In this document: piece after piece, positions 42,707 to 51,081 of the stretch
Layout: every line of letters starts with the position of its first letter
Position numbering within the stretch: position 1 is the first letter of the stretch
Source: Lysobacterales bacterium 66-474
GTDB lineage: Bacteria > Pseudomonadota > Gammaproteobacteria > Xanthomonadales > Rhodanobacteraceae
Reading direction: 5' to 3'
DNA: 64,000 nucleotides
NCBI GenBank assembly: GCA_001899805.1
Contig: MKWP01000016.1
Span: forward strand, 298,090 to 362,089
Program-made: the position numbers and the translations under genes
Notes under the pieces: model-generated
Databases searched by the model: none
What the model was told of the DNA's origin: nothing
What the model saw: only the letters and a program-made list of their open reading frames with translations

Positions 42707-45168
42707 GGCAAGGCAAAGCCCAGGCCGCGGGTCAGGTTGAGTGCACCGATACTGCCGCGCCCGGCGTTGCGGAGCGCCGCTGGTTTCCGGCGCAACAAGA
42801 CGTCGCGAACCTGGCCCGGCGCAAGGTGGAAACCGTTGTCCGAGGGTGCGAAACCTGGCGCGTCGATGGCAACTGATTGCGCGAAGCGGCGCGCCGCGAG
42901 CTGCAGCAACACATCCCCATTGTCGCGAGGCAAGGTTTCCACGGTGAGCCCGATGTCGGGTTCCCGCGTGCTCGGCAGCCCCGACGGAAACCAGAATGCG
43001 TCGGTCAGCAAGGTATCTCCTGCCAGCAATTTCGCATGGATCACATCGGCCAGTGGCGGACCGAAGCGATACGCGTAAGAAAGATCCAGCCATTCGTCGA
43101 ACAGTGATGCCGCCGCCAGCGTGGTGGCGCCATGGGCCGGCACATGTACCTCGGTTTGCGCGTGTCCCACCGGCACTTCGCCGTCGCGAAACAGGTCGAT
43201 TTCGATACGCGCATCGAGTGGCGTGGCCGGGTCGTTGCAGACGTGCAGGGCGAGTCCGTTCACGCCTTCATCGGTGATCGCAAGTGCGACGGGTGCCAGC
43301 ACGTGCTTCAACGCATGCCAGCAGGGTTTGGAATCGCCATTAGCATCCACGACGCCCCATCCCGCGCCGGGCCAGAGATCGCGCAGGAACCAGATCAGCG
43401 CGCCGCGCGTGGACGAATCGGCGCGCCGCCATTCGGTGAAGCAACGCGCCATCGCCTCGCCGGTCGCGGCGCGGCCCAGCGCGAGATAGCGATCGTGGTC
43501 GACACTGCGCAGCGCAACCGGATCGACGCCGTACAGGCGTTGCATGTAATGGTCGCGGACGTCGTCGAAATCCCAACCGGCGCCGAGGTCGCGCGGCGAT
43601 CGTTGTTTCCACAGCGGGTGATGGACTCGCACGCCGGTTTTCGGCAAACCGGAATCCTCCGGGATATTGGCGAAAGCGAGGCACTCGGAGGCGAAACGCA
43701 CGCGGCAGGTGCGCGCATCGTCGAATCCGCGCAGGTAGGCGCCGACGCCGTAGTACGAAGTCGGTCCCGAGTCCGCGGCATGCGGAAATGCGCCACCGGT
43801 CGCGCTGGAAGGAACGTACGGGAGATCGAATGCGCGGACGCGTTCGGCGATCTGTTGATGGAAGAGCGGCGGCGACCAACGCTCGCGTGGTGCACCACTC
43901 ATCGCGGCCTGTTGTTCGCCCTCGCTGTTGCCGCAGAGCGCGGCGAGGCAGGCATGCGAATGCAGGCGGTCGAGTTGCTGGTCGACTTCGGCCAAGGCGT
44001 TCGCGGCGAACGCTTCGTCGTCGGGGTAATCCATGTTGGCAAACATCAGGTCCTGCCACAGCAGGATGCCGGCTTCATCCAGTGCGTCGCAGAACGCATC
44101 GTCCTCGTAGACCATGGTGCCGCCGACCCGCAGCATGTTCATGCCGGCGTCGCGTGCTTGCGCGATCGCAGCGTGGTATTCGTCGGGCGTCGCGGCGAGT
44201 GTGACCAGATCGAGCGGCGTCCAGCAGGCGCCACGGCAGAACACCGATACGCCGTTGACGATGACGCGAAAGTCGTCACCGTCGCCCCGTTCGAGTTCAA
44301 TGCTGCGAAAACCGATGCGGCCCAGGTCGACCACCGCTTCGCCGCCCGCGTGGCGCAATGCCAGCGACGCGCGATACAACGCGGGCCCGCCATGGGTGTG
44401 CGGCCACCACAGCACGGGGCTGGGTACTTCGGCGTGTGCGTGCCATTGGCCTTCATGCAAGGTCAGCGGCGTGCTGATGCGTTGGGTGTCGCGTTCGACG
44501 ATCAGGGCTGCCTGTTCGACGCGAGCATCCAGCGTGGCGACGATGCTCACGGAGCCCACGCCGCCTTCCACGCGTGCATCGAGCTTCACCGGGCCGACTT
44601 CCAGCGCACGTGTTTCCAGCCATACGCTGCGCCAAGGCCCGGCCGCCGGACACGGCGGCGACCAGCCTGGCGTACGGCCGAGCAGGGTAGTCCGGAACCA
44701 GCGCAGTTGCTGTTGCTCCAGCATCGGCACCCGCCAGCGCGGGCGTGGCCGGCGCTTGGCCAGCTCCGGCGCCAGGGCGCGGCAACGGATCAGCAGTTCA
44801 TGCGCGCCTTGCAAGGCGACGGGCACCTCATAGGCGCGAAACATGTTGTCGCTGGCCAGGACCGCCTTGCCGTCCAGCCAGACTTCAGACAGGGTCGCCA
44901 AACCGTCAAAACCGAGCACGGCGTCGCCGGGCTCGGCACGAAAGCGCACCCGCCACCACCAGTCTTCGGCATCGAAGTCGCGGGGTTGCGAAAAGTCCCA
45001 GCGGCCGGCTGCGCGCAAGGCGCCCGCCGCGGTGCCCGGAACTTGCGCCGACAACCAGTCGAGCGAATCGATGGCCTCGCGCGGCATGCCCGCGGGCGCA
45101 GCCGCGACTTCCCACCCGCTTTCGATCGCGGTGCGTCGGTTGCCCTCGACGCGCCGCACCCGGGTCAT
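42703..45168 (-). CDS. glycoside hydrolase family 2 protein (beta-mannosidase-like)
   Basis: 821 residues with the GH2 order: sugar-binding domain (about 40-190), an immunoglobulin-like domain (about 200-300) and a TIM barrel. MNMLRVGGTMVYEDDAFCDALDEAGILLWQDLMFANMDYP is the typical barrel start; the acid/base Glu would be in LCGNSEGEQQAAM and the nucleophile in RFASECLAFANIPED. No signal peptide is seen, so it acts in the cytosol, which is odd for a polymer-degrading enzyme. It overlaps the carrier-protein gene stop by ATGA, tying it to that pathway. Confidence 0.85.
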   Translation of the reverse strand: MTRVRRVEGNRRTAIESGWEVAAAPAGMPREAIDSLDWLSAQVPGTAAGALRAAGRWDFSQPRDFDAEDWWWRVRFRAEPGDAVLGFDGLATLSEVWLDGKAVLASDNMFRAYEVPVALQGAHELLIRCRALAPELAKRRPRPRWRVPMLEQQQLRWFRTTLLGRTPGWSPPCPAAGPWRSVWLETRALEVGPVKLDARVEGGVGSVSIVATLDARVEQAALIVERDTQRISTPLTLHEGQWHAHAEVPSPVLWWPHTHGGPALYRASLALRHAGGEAVVDLGRIGFRSIELERGDGDDFRVIVNGVSVFCRGACWTPLDLVTLAATPDEYHAAIAQARDAGMNMLRVGGTMVYEDDAFCDALDEAGILLWQDLMFANMDYPDDEAFAANALAEVDQQLDRLHSHACLAALCGNSEGEQQAAMSGAPRERWSPPLFHQQIAERVRAFDLPYVPSSATGGAFPHAADSGPTSYYGVGAYLRGFDDARTCRVRFASECLAFANIPEDSGLPKTGVRVHHPLWKQRSPRDLGAGWDFDDVRDHYMQRLYGVDPVALRSVDHDRYLALGRAATGEAMARCFTEWRRADSSTRGALIWFLRDLWPGAGWGVVDANGDSKPCWHALKHVLAPVALAITDEGVNGLALHVCNDPATPLDARIEIDLFRDGEVPVGHAQTEVHVPAHGATTLAAASLFDEWLDLSYAYRFGPPLADVIHAKLLAGDTLLTDAFWFPSGLPSTREPDIGLTVETLPRDNGDVLLQLAARRFAQSVAIDAPGFAPSDNGFHLAPGQVRDVLLRRKPAALRNAGRGSIGALNLTRGLGFALP

Positions 45169-45428
45169 GCGCTGGCGGCCGTCAGGCTGTCCACCACGCT
45201 GGCGATGGCGGCGATGGATTCGAAACTGCTGCGTTTCAGCATCTCGTCCGGGAATTCCACGTCGAACTCGCCTTCCAGCGCCAGCATCACGTTGACGGAG
45301 GCGTGGGACGTCATGCCTGCCTGGTACAGGTCGGCATTGTCGTCCAACGTGTCGACATCCTTGGCCAAACGGCCATGTTCCTTGAGAATTGCGCGTATCT
45401 TGCTCTCGTTGCCCACGGTTTGCTCCAC
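45165..45428 (-). CDS. stand-alone acyl/aminoacyl carrier protein
   Basis: 87 residues, a single phosphopantetheine-binding domain. The attachment serine is S41 in AGMTSHASVNVMLALEGEFDVEFPDEML; the usual DS is TS here. It is the natural partner of the amino acid:[carrier protein] ligase two genes upstream. It starts after a 103-base gap that holds a hairpin and a motif shared with the methyltransferase upstream region, so it may have its own promoter. The GH2 gene overlaps its stop. Confidence 0.9.
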   Translation of the reverse strand: MEQTVGNESKIRAILKEHGRLAKDVDTLDDNADLYQAGMTSHASVNVMLALEGEFDVEFPDEMLKRSSFESIAAIASVVDSLTAASA

Positions 45429-45478
45429 CCAGAAGTTTGGTGACTGCTCCGCCCACGGTCGAGGCCGATCGTGAGCAG

Positions 45479-45501
45479 GTTCTCATTTTCCGCCCAAACT
45501 G
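45479..45501 (-). promoter_or_regulatory. motif shared by two cluster upstream regions (ACP copy)
   Basis: Plus-strand GTTCTC-A-TTTT-N6-AAACTG, 51 bases upstream of the carrier-protein start. The same blocks occur upstream of the methyltransferase gene at 49575-49596. Could be a regulator site or promoter element; significance not tested. Confidence 0.35.
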
Positions 45502-45517
45502 CAAGCAAAAAGCTTGC
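45501..45517 (-). terminator. hairpin between the DUF1839 and carrier-protein genes
   Basis: GCAAGC/GCTTGC with a 5-base loop (TTTTT in the transcribed sense) lies 15 bases after the DUF1839 stop. It may attenuate read-through into the carrier-protein gene or mark an RNA processing site. Confidence 0.35.
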
Positions 45518-45531
45518 CTGCCGGGATCTTC

Positions 45532-46488
45532 TCAGCCCGATGGGAGCGCGTCGCGTGCCGACTGCCAGGCTTGCGCCCATTCCTCGAAGTAGGTTGAAGC
45601 GTCAAGCGCGCGTCGGCCGTTCACCGCACGCGCGGCTTTCAGGATGAAGGTCTTGGCGCCCTGGTTGATCCGGTCCCATGCCTCGGCAGCGACGGCGTGG
45701 CGCTCCGCGTCCAGCCAGCGCAGGTGCAGGGCGGCCAGTTCCGCAGCCGCCCCGAGCTGCCGTACCGTGGCGAAAGCCCAAGCGTGGTAATACGCCAGGC
45801 CCTTGTCCTGCAGCAGCGGGAGGTCGCGCTGGAAGCGCGCTGCGAAGCGCACGACGGGATTGTCGGTCGGCATTTCGGCGGTGTGTTTTGCCAGCAGCTC
45901 AGCCGATCGCGCCTTCAGATCCGCTTCGGCCAGGCACTGCAGCGTGTCGATGCCGACCAACTCCGCGTAAAACGGCATGAACGCCGGATCGGGGTCCATG
46001 TCGAGCCGGAAAGTGCGCGCGAAATCCTCGCCGTCGAGCTTGAAGTAGCCGGCGTTGTGGAAATAACCGAGCGTACGATTGCCGACATCGAGGTCGTTGA
46101 GGATGATCGACGACTTGGTGTGCTGGGTGCGGTAGTCGGTGCCGGTGACATCGGGCAGCCACCAGGCGTCGGCTTCGGTGGCGATCAGGCGGCCCGCACC
46201 CAGGTGTTCCTCGGCGTGTTCGATCAGCGGGCGCCAGCAATTCAGTTCCTGCACGTCGATGCCGTACAGGGCGCGCAGTTCGTCGTGGCGCGGCTTGAAG
46301 AACGTCCACTGGTCGCCGACGAAATCGATGGCGTTGACGAAGGGCAGCATCGCCAACGGTTCGCAGCCGAGCGCGTGGACCAGCTCGATCCAGATGTCGA
46401 CGTAGCAGTTCTTCTCCACCCACACGCGGTCTTCCGCGTGCAGCATGTGCCGCGTGTAGTGGTCGGCGTCTAGGTCGATGACCTTCAT
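45532..46488 (-). CDS. DUF1839 family protein
   Basis: 318 residues, MKVIDLDADHYTRHMLHAEDRVWVEKNCYVDIWIELVHALGCEP at the start and DQWTFFKPRHDELRALYGIDVQELNCWRPL in the middle, matching DUF1839. The family co-occurs with amino acid:[carrier protein] ligases and is otherwise uncharacterised. Two Cys and several His/Asp near the N-terminus could be functional. The ligase gene ends seven bases upstream. A role in transferring or modifying the carrier-bound aminoacyl group is a reasonable guess, not shown by sequence. Confidence 0.85.
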   Translation of the reverse strand: MKVIDLDADHYTRHMLHAEDRVWVEKNCYVDIWIELVHALGCEPLAMLPFVNAIDFVGDQWTFFKPRHDELRALYGIDVQELNCWRPLIEHAEEHLGAGRLIATEADAWWLPDVTGTDYRTQHTKSSIILNDLDVGNRTLGYFHNAGYFKLDGEDFARTFRLDMDPDPAFMPFYAELVGIDTLQCLAEADLKARSAELLAKHTAEMPTDNPVVRFAARFQRDLPLLQDKGLAYYHAWAFATVRQLGAAAELAALHLRWLDAERHAVAAEAWDRINQGAKTFILKAARAVNGRRALDASTYFEEWAQAWQSARDALPSG

Positions 46489-46495
46489 GTCGCAC

Positions 46496-47410
46496 TCACG
46501 GCCAGAGCTTGTCGTGAACCTCGGACCGCCACTTTTCGGGGTCGAAGCCGTGCGCCTGGAACAGCGCCATCACCACGCGCTCCAGTCCGAAGCCGAGGCA
46601 CGCGGTGTTGGCGACTTCCCCATCCTCGGTGCGGATGTGGAAGGCCTCGCCGAAGTGTTCCTGGTGGAAATTGAAGGAACACAGGGCGGTCGGCTTTTCT
46701 TCCGAGATCACCGGCGCGGTCACTTCGAACTTCAACTTCTGCTGGCGTTGCGAGGCGGCCAGCATCTTGCCGCCCTTGCCGAAGAACGGATCGGACGCGA
46801 CCTCCGAATGCGCGGGCAGGCCCAATGATTCCAACAGGTGCAAGCCGCGCTGCAACCACATGTCGCGCCACTCGACGACCTGGTCGGGCGTGCCGCAGCG
46901 CACGAACTCACGCACCCGGAACGACTGCATGCGGGTGGGTTCCTGCGACGGCTCGTTGCGGAACACCCAGTTGAACATCGTCACCAGCTTGCCTTCGCGC
47001 GGCACGGTGCCGGTGAAACTGGGATAGACCGGATAGCACGCGGCGGGATTCAACACCACGTCGGTCATGCTCTCGTACTGCTCCCAGCTCTCGCCGTTGT
47101 GGATGGCTTCCGAGAGTTGCCGCGCGGTGAGTTCCTTGCCCTTGAAGCTGAAAACCGTGCCGGCCAGATCCGGGAAACTGTCCATGTAATCGACCTTTTC
47201 CAGCACCTTGCGGTCGATCGCGGGCGGATACACGAAGTACTCGGCGCCGTCGTTTTTCGCGAGGTCGGTGACCAGTTTGTTGAAACGATCCAGCACGTCT
47301 TCGAACACGTGGTTGCGGCCGAAGATGCCGGGCACGCCGACCGGGATGATCAAGCCGGCATCGACCAGTCCACGGAAAAACTTTTCGGCGTCGTAGGCGG
47401 TGGCGGGCAT
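46496..47410 (-). CDS. amino acid:[carrier protein] ligase (seryl-tRNA synthetase-like)
   Basis: 304 residues of a class II synthetase core without a tRNA-binding arm. Motif 2 is FRNEPSQEPTRMQSFRVREF and motif 3 GFGLERVVMALF; C125, E168 and C271 fall where the homologous Bradyrhizobium enzymes bind zinc. Those enzymes activate glycine or alanine and load them onto the phosphopantetheine of a small carrier protein. Here the carrier is encoded two genes downstream. A perfect AGGAGG precedes the ATG by seven bases, and the upstream flavoprotein gene ends four bases before. The amino acid cannot be fixed from sequence alone. Confidence 0.92.
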   Translation of the reverse strand: MPATAYDAEKFFRGLVDAGLIIPVGVPGIFGRNHVFEDVLDRFNKLVTDLAKNDGAEYFVYPPAIDRKVLEKVDYMDSFPDLAGTVFSFKGKELTARQLSEAIHNGESWEQYESMTDVVLNPAACYPVYPSFTGTVPREGKLVTMFNWVFRNEPSQEPTRMQSFRVREFVRCGTPDQVVEWRDMWLQRGLHLLESLGLPAHSEVASDPFFGKGGKMLAASQRQQKLKFEVTAPVISEEKPTALCSFNFHQEHFGEAFHIRTEDGEVANTACLGFGLERVVMALFQAHGFDPEKWRSEVHDKLWP

Positions 47411-47414
47411 GGCT

Positions 47415-48602
47415 TCAGACCTCCTTGACCACCAGCAACATCGAGGCGCTCTTGCCGGCGATGCGGCCATTGGACACCATCAGGGCGGCGGAAAGCACGT
47501 CGCGATAGTGGCGGCCCACGCTGAACGGCGTATCGTTCTTGTAGCCGAGGATGCCGATGATCTGCAGCGCCTGGTGGCACAGCCGCGGTGCGGCTTCCGA
47601 ACAGGCCATCTTCAGCTGGTTCATCTTCAGCGCCCAGTTCATCGAGCCCAGCGTTTCGCGCGCCGCGGCATCGTCGGTCGCGGTCATCGCGTCGAATTCC
47701 ATCGCGCAGGCCTGCCAGTTGTTGCGCATCGTTTGCAGGTCGACATAGGCGCGTGCGAGATCCGCCGCGTTGGGCGGCACGCTGCCGGGCTTGCGGCGTG
47801 CCGCGCCGCGCACGCAGGCGGCGGCGCGTCCGAGCGCATCGGTGGCGATGCCGGTCCACAGCGCCGACCACAGGATGTGCGAGTACGGCACCATGGTCTC
47901 GGCCGAGGAATCGGCGAATGAACCCGGCACGACCTGCTCGGGCTTGCCGTGGCCCGAGAACCTGGCGCCGGGGCTGCAGGTGCCGCGCATGCCCAGGGTG
48001 TCCCAGGTGCCGGTCTGTTCCAGCGTGTACGAACCCTTGGGGAACAAGACCAAAACCTGATCGCTGTTGGCGGCGTCGGCCGCGCGCCGGCAGGTCACCA
48101 GTTGCGCGTCGGCGTGCGCGCCGTAGGACACCGTGGTCGCATCCTTGTCCAGCTTCATCGCATCGCCGTCCACTTCCACCGCGCAGATGCTGGAGCGGGT
48201 ATCGCCGAAGGTGCCGTTTTCCGACGTGATCGACGCGATCAATTCCTGGCGTTCGACCAGGTTCTCGCGCAGGTATTTCTGGAAGTACGGCGAATCCGAT
48301 CCGTGGCGCGCGATGCAGGCCACCTGGATGTGGTGCATCGCCAGCACCATGCCCGAGGAACTGCAGCCCTGCGCCAGTGCCGCGCACTGGTTGCCGAGCT
48401 CCAACATGCCTGCGCCCTGCCCGCCGAATCCCCGCGGCACCGCGGCCGACAACAACCGTGCTTCGCGCAAGGCCGCGAAACTCTCGGACGGAAATCGCGC
48501 GTCACGATCCACGTCGTTGGCGTGCCTGGCCGCGACTTCGGTGGCGATCGTGGCGGTGCGCGCGACCAGGTCTGCGCGGTCGCTGCTGGCGTGTCGGTTC
48601 AT
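47415..48602 (-). CDS. acyl-CoA dehydrogenase-like flavoprotein
   Basis: 395 residues: an N-terminal helical domain (ESFAALREARLLSAAVPRGFGGQGAGMLELGN), QGCSSSGMVLAMHHIQVACIARHGSDSPYFQKYL, a beta domain and a C-terminal helical bundle (YRDVLSAALMVSNGRIAGKSASMLL). Family members oxidise acyl thioesters at the alpha-beta position; some act on aminoacyl groups bound to carrier proteins. Its place before the ligase and carrier supports the latter. A GTG at 48629 overlaps the methyltransferase stop (GTGA) and would add nine residues; the ATG has GGGGA about nine bases upstream. Confidence 0.85.
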   Translation of the reverse strand: MNRHASSDRADLVARTATIATEVAARHANDVDRDARFPSESFAALREARLLSAAVPRGFGGQGAGMLELGNQCAALAQGCSSSGMVLAMHHIQVACIARHGSDSPYFQKYLRENLVERQELIASITSENGTFGDTRSSICAVEVDGDAMKLDKDATTVSYGAHADAQLVTCRRAADAANSDQVLVLFPKGSYTLEQTGTWDTLGMRGTCSPGARFSGHGKPEQVVPGSFADSSAETMVPYSHILWSALWTGIATDALGRAAACVRGAARRKPGSVPPNAADLARAYVDLQTMRNNWQACAMEFDAMTATDDAAARETLGSMNWALKMNQLKMACSEAAPRLCHQALQIIGILGYKNDTPFSVGRHYRDVLSAALMVSNGRIAGKSASMLLVVKEV

Positions 48603-48625
48603 TGCTTGGATCCCCAGGAATCGTG

Positions 48626-49444
48626 TCACTCGATTGTGACGCGTTGCGCCACGTACAACAACGACCGGCTGTGGGTGGCGCGATCGCCGGTCGCGACCGG
48701 GGTACCCATCTGGTCGAATATCTCGATCAGGCGAAAGCCCTCGTCGGCGAGTTGGCGTGCCTGTTCGTTCGGGCCGATGTAGTAGTGGAGCATCGACCAG
48801 TCATGCGCGGAGTCGTTGATGATCGCATGGTCGGCGCGGACCGTTTGCGCCTTCCGCAAGCGCGCATGGTTCACCAGGGAAACGCCCCAATAGAACAGAT
48901 GTCGCATCTGGGTCACGGGATTGCGCGAGACCACAGGGCGCGGCCACTGCATCGCATGCCTGACGTCGCGGTTGTGGCCGGAAAACATCAGGACGCCATC
49001 GTGGCGCAGGATCCGGTGGATTCCACGCAGCGTGCGCAACCGGTCTTCATGGCCGACCGCATCGAATACGTTGTTCGATGCGAACACGAAATCGAAGCCG
49101 GCATCGCCGAAGCCGTGCAGGTCCGTCATGTCGGCCAGGGCCACCGACACGCCGGGAAAGGCGGTGCGGACCCGCGCAACCATCGCCGGTGAATAGTCGA
49201 CGGCCTGGTAATGGCGCGCAAGCGGCGCCAGGTAGGGCGTCGTTCGGCCGGCGCCGACGCCGACATCAAGCACGTCCTTCCCGGCGAAGGCCGTCTGGTA
49301 TTTCAGCAGCGCGACTGCTTCGACGCGCGTAAGCAGCGTCTCCCTGCCGTAGCCGGCGGCCACGGCGGACCCGCGATAGACCTTGGCATTGTTGTCCCTG
49401 GGCGACGTTCCTGTCGACGGGGCATCGCCCGCGGCGGGCGGCAA
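48626..49444 (-). CDS. class I SAM-dependent methyltransferase
   Basis: Up to 272 residues. Motif I is DVLDVGVGAGRTTPYLAPLARHYQAVDYSPAM; then ALADMTDLHGFGDAGFDFVFASNNVFDAV and a closing MLHYYIGPNEQARQLADEGFRLIEIFD. The start is uncertain: TTG at 49444 is proposed because the conserved YRGSAVAAGYGRETLLTRVEAV lies downstream of it, while GTG at 49363 would cut into that segment; no good Shine-Dalgarno sequence precedes either. It is the first gene of the ligase/carrier operon, facing the divergent ATP-grasp gene across about 250 bases. Acceptor unknown. Confidence 0.78.
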   Translation of the reverse strand: MPPAAGDAPSTGTSPRDNNAKVYRGSAVAAGYGRETLLTRVEAVALLKYQTAFAGKDVLDVGVGAGRTTPYLAPLARHYQAVDYSPAMVARVRTAFPGVSVALADMTDLHGFGDAGFDFVFASNNVFDAVGHEDRLRTLRGIHRILRHDGVLMFSGHNRDVRHAMQWPRPVVSRNPVTQMRHLFYWGVSLVNHARLRKAQTVRADHAIINDSAHDWSMLHYYIGPNEQARQLADEGFRLIEIFDQMGTPVATGDRATHSRSLLYVAQRVTIE

Positions 49445-49574
49445 CGCGCTGGATGCGGAGGTTGACGTAGAGCTACCCTCTATTTCCGGGGCGAACCGCG
49501 GAAATCCGAAGTGCTGAATCGATGCCGGGCGCCCTGTACATTGACCTCGTTGCCCGGGACCAAAGTGTGCGCCA

Positions 49575-49596
49575 GTTCTCGTTTTTGTGCAAACTG
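49575..49596 (-). promoter_or_regulatory. motif shared by two cluster upstream regions (methyltransferase copy)
   Basis: Plus-strand GTTCTC-G-TTTT-N5-AAACTG, about 130 bases upstream of the methyltransferase start, matches the block at 45479-45501 apart from one base in the first half and a 1-base spacing difference. Confidence 0.35.
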
Positions 49597-49610
49597 GCCC
49601 GGAACCTGCA
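49595..49610 (+). promoter_or_regulatory. possible sigma-54 promoter upstream of the ATP-grasp gene
   Basis: TGGCCCGGAACCTGCA fits TGGCAC-N5-TTGCW with two mismatches and correct GG-GC spacing. The predicted start would be near 49622, about 75 bases before the GTG. Much weaker than the glnA site. Confidence 0.35.
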
Positions 49611-49697
49611 ACACTGGGTGAAACGGCGAGGCGTCGCATCACTGGGACGGCGGCAGCCGAGACGGGATCGTGTGCGGGTTCGACGGAGCAAGCAGGC

Positions 49698-50978
49698 GTG
49701 ACGGTCGATGCAAGCGGGGTTCTGCCAGCGGTGGTGCTGGGCCGCGAGCAAACGGGGCTGGGCACGCTCCGTTCGCTGCGCTTGGCCGGCATCCCGGCAT
49801 TCGTGGCGTGCCCGCGGAACGATCTGGTCGCGCGTTCGCGGTGGTACCGGTCGACGCCGGGCGAGACTCCGTGGGACGGCAGCCTGGGGCAGCCGGGGCT
49901 CAACGCCCTGGAGCACCTCCCGTTCGATCGCTGCGTGCTGATACCGGGCCGCGATGATGCAGCGCTGTGGGCGGCGGACCTTCCCTCGGGTCCCCTTGCC
50001 GGCCGGGTTCTGGTCAGCAGCAGTTCGAGGGCCACACTCGAGGTCCTTCAGGACAAATCGCGATTCGGGCAATTCCTTGCCGGCACCACGATTCCGCATC
50101 CGCGCACCTTCACCATCCGCAGCGAGGCGGACATCGGGTCGATCCCGTTCGGGGAACTCGATCGCGTGTTCGTGAAGCCCGCGGATTCGCAAGCGTTCCT
50201 CCGTGTCACGGGGGTCAAGGGCATGTGGGCGCGCAATCGTGAAGAGTTCAATGCGATCTGGCGGGATCTTGCGGAACAGGGTCTGGCGGCGATCGCGCAG
50301 GAATATGTCCCCGGAGGGGCCGACGAACATTACTTCATCGATGGATTCCGCGATAGCCGGGGCGAGCTCACGGCGTTGTTCGCGCGTCGGCGCGTGCGCA
50401 TTTCGCCACCTGACTTCGGGTCGAGTTCGTATTGCGTGAGCGTGCCGCTAGGCGAAACCGCATCGGCCCTGCCGGGATTGACGGAATTGCTGGACCTCTT
50501 GCACTACCGCGGGATATTCAGTGCCGAGTTCAAGCGGGATGCGCGCGACGGAGCGTTCCGGATCCTGGAGGTGAACACCCGCGCCTGGTGGTATGTCGAA
50601 TTCGCGACCCGCTGCGGGGTCAATGTGGTGGAGATGGCCTGGCGGGATGCACAGGGCTTGCCGGTCAAGGCCGCGCCGCGCGAATACGTCGTCGGCGCCG
50701 GCTGCATCAACCTGCAGAACGACCTTGATGTGGTTTTCCGGCACCGTGGCACGTCGCCCACGCCGGTCTGGCGCGCACTGGGGCAGTGGAGCCGCGGCCA
50801 TTTCAACGTGTTCCGCTGGGACGATCCGCTGCCCGGCCTGCAAGTGGTGTGGCAAGACGCGCGGGACGCGTTGTTACGCAAACTGCGCCGCCTGTCGCCA
50901 GGCAATCGGCGCCCCCGGCGCAAGCCCACCGTCGAAGCCGGACCCATCGCCCCGCCGTCCCAACAAGAGGCGGATTGA
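49698..50978 (+). CDS. ATP-grasp family ligase
   Basis: 426 residues: an N-terminal Rossmann-like part (VVLGREQTGLGTLRSLRLAGIPAFVACPRNDLVARS), then ATP-grasp elements LQDKSRFGQFLAGTTIPHPRTFTI, RVFVKPADSQAF (ATP-binding Lys), AQEYVPGGADEHYFIDGF and the metal site FRILEVNTRAWW. The pattern resembles carboxylate-amine ligases that add an amino acid or amine to a sugar or lipid acid. The GTG was chosen from the start of family resemblance; a longer frame begins 111 bases upstream. It is the only plus-strand gene between the methyltransferase and the ThDP enzyme. Confidence 0.82.
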   Translation: MTVDASGVLPAVVLGREQTGLGTLRSLRLAGIPAFVACPRNDLVARSRWYRSTPGETPWDGSLGQPGLNALEHLPFDRCVLIPGRDDAALWAADLPSGPLAGRVLVSSSSRATLEVLQDKSRFGQFLAGTTIPHPRTFTIRSEADIGSIPFGELDRVFVKPADSQAFLRVTGVKGMWARNREEFNAIWRDLAEQGLAAIAQEYVPGGADEHYFIDGFRDSRGELTALFARRRVRISPPDFGSSSYCVSVPLGETASALPGLTELLDLLHYRGIFSAEFKRDARDGAFRILEVNTRAWWYVEFATRCGVNVVEMAWRDAQGLPVKAAPREYVVGAGCINLQNDLDVVFRHRGTSPTPVWRALGQWSRGHFNVFRWDDPLPGLQVVWQDARDALLRKLRRLSPGNRRPRRKPTVEAGPIAPPSQQEAD

Positions 50979-51007
50979 GGCCCGCAATCTTTCACGCGGT
51001 CGAACAT

Positions 51008-51043
51008 CGGGCAAGCGGGTCGTTGATGCGCCGTGCTTGCCCG
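51008..51043. terminator. inverted repeat between convergent genes
   Basis: CGGGCAAGC/GCTTGCCCG, a 9-bp perfect stem with an 18-base loop, lies 30 bases after the ATP-grasp stop and 39 before the ThDP enzyme stop. It could serve both strands as a terminator, although a T-run is absent. Confidence 0.4.
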
Positions 51044-51081
51044 CCGGCGGCGACGATCCGTCGCAGACTTCCTCGATCCGG

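Noticed and set aside
43132..45474. 780-codon plus-strand open frame opposite the GH2 gene
   Set aside because: No domain features, and it would cross the carrier-protein gene antisense.
47401..47470. Earlier start for the amino acid:[carrier protein] ligase
   Set aside because: The later ATG has a perfect AGGAGG and the family N-terminus; the extra 20 residues overlap the flavoprotein gene.
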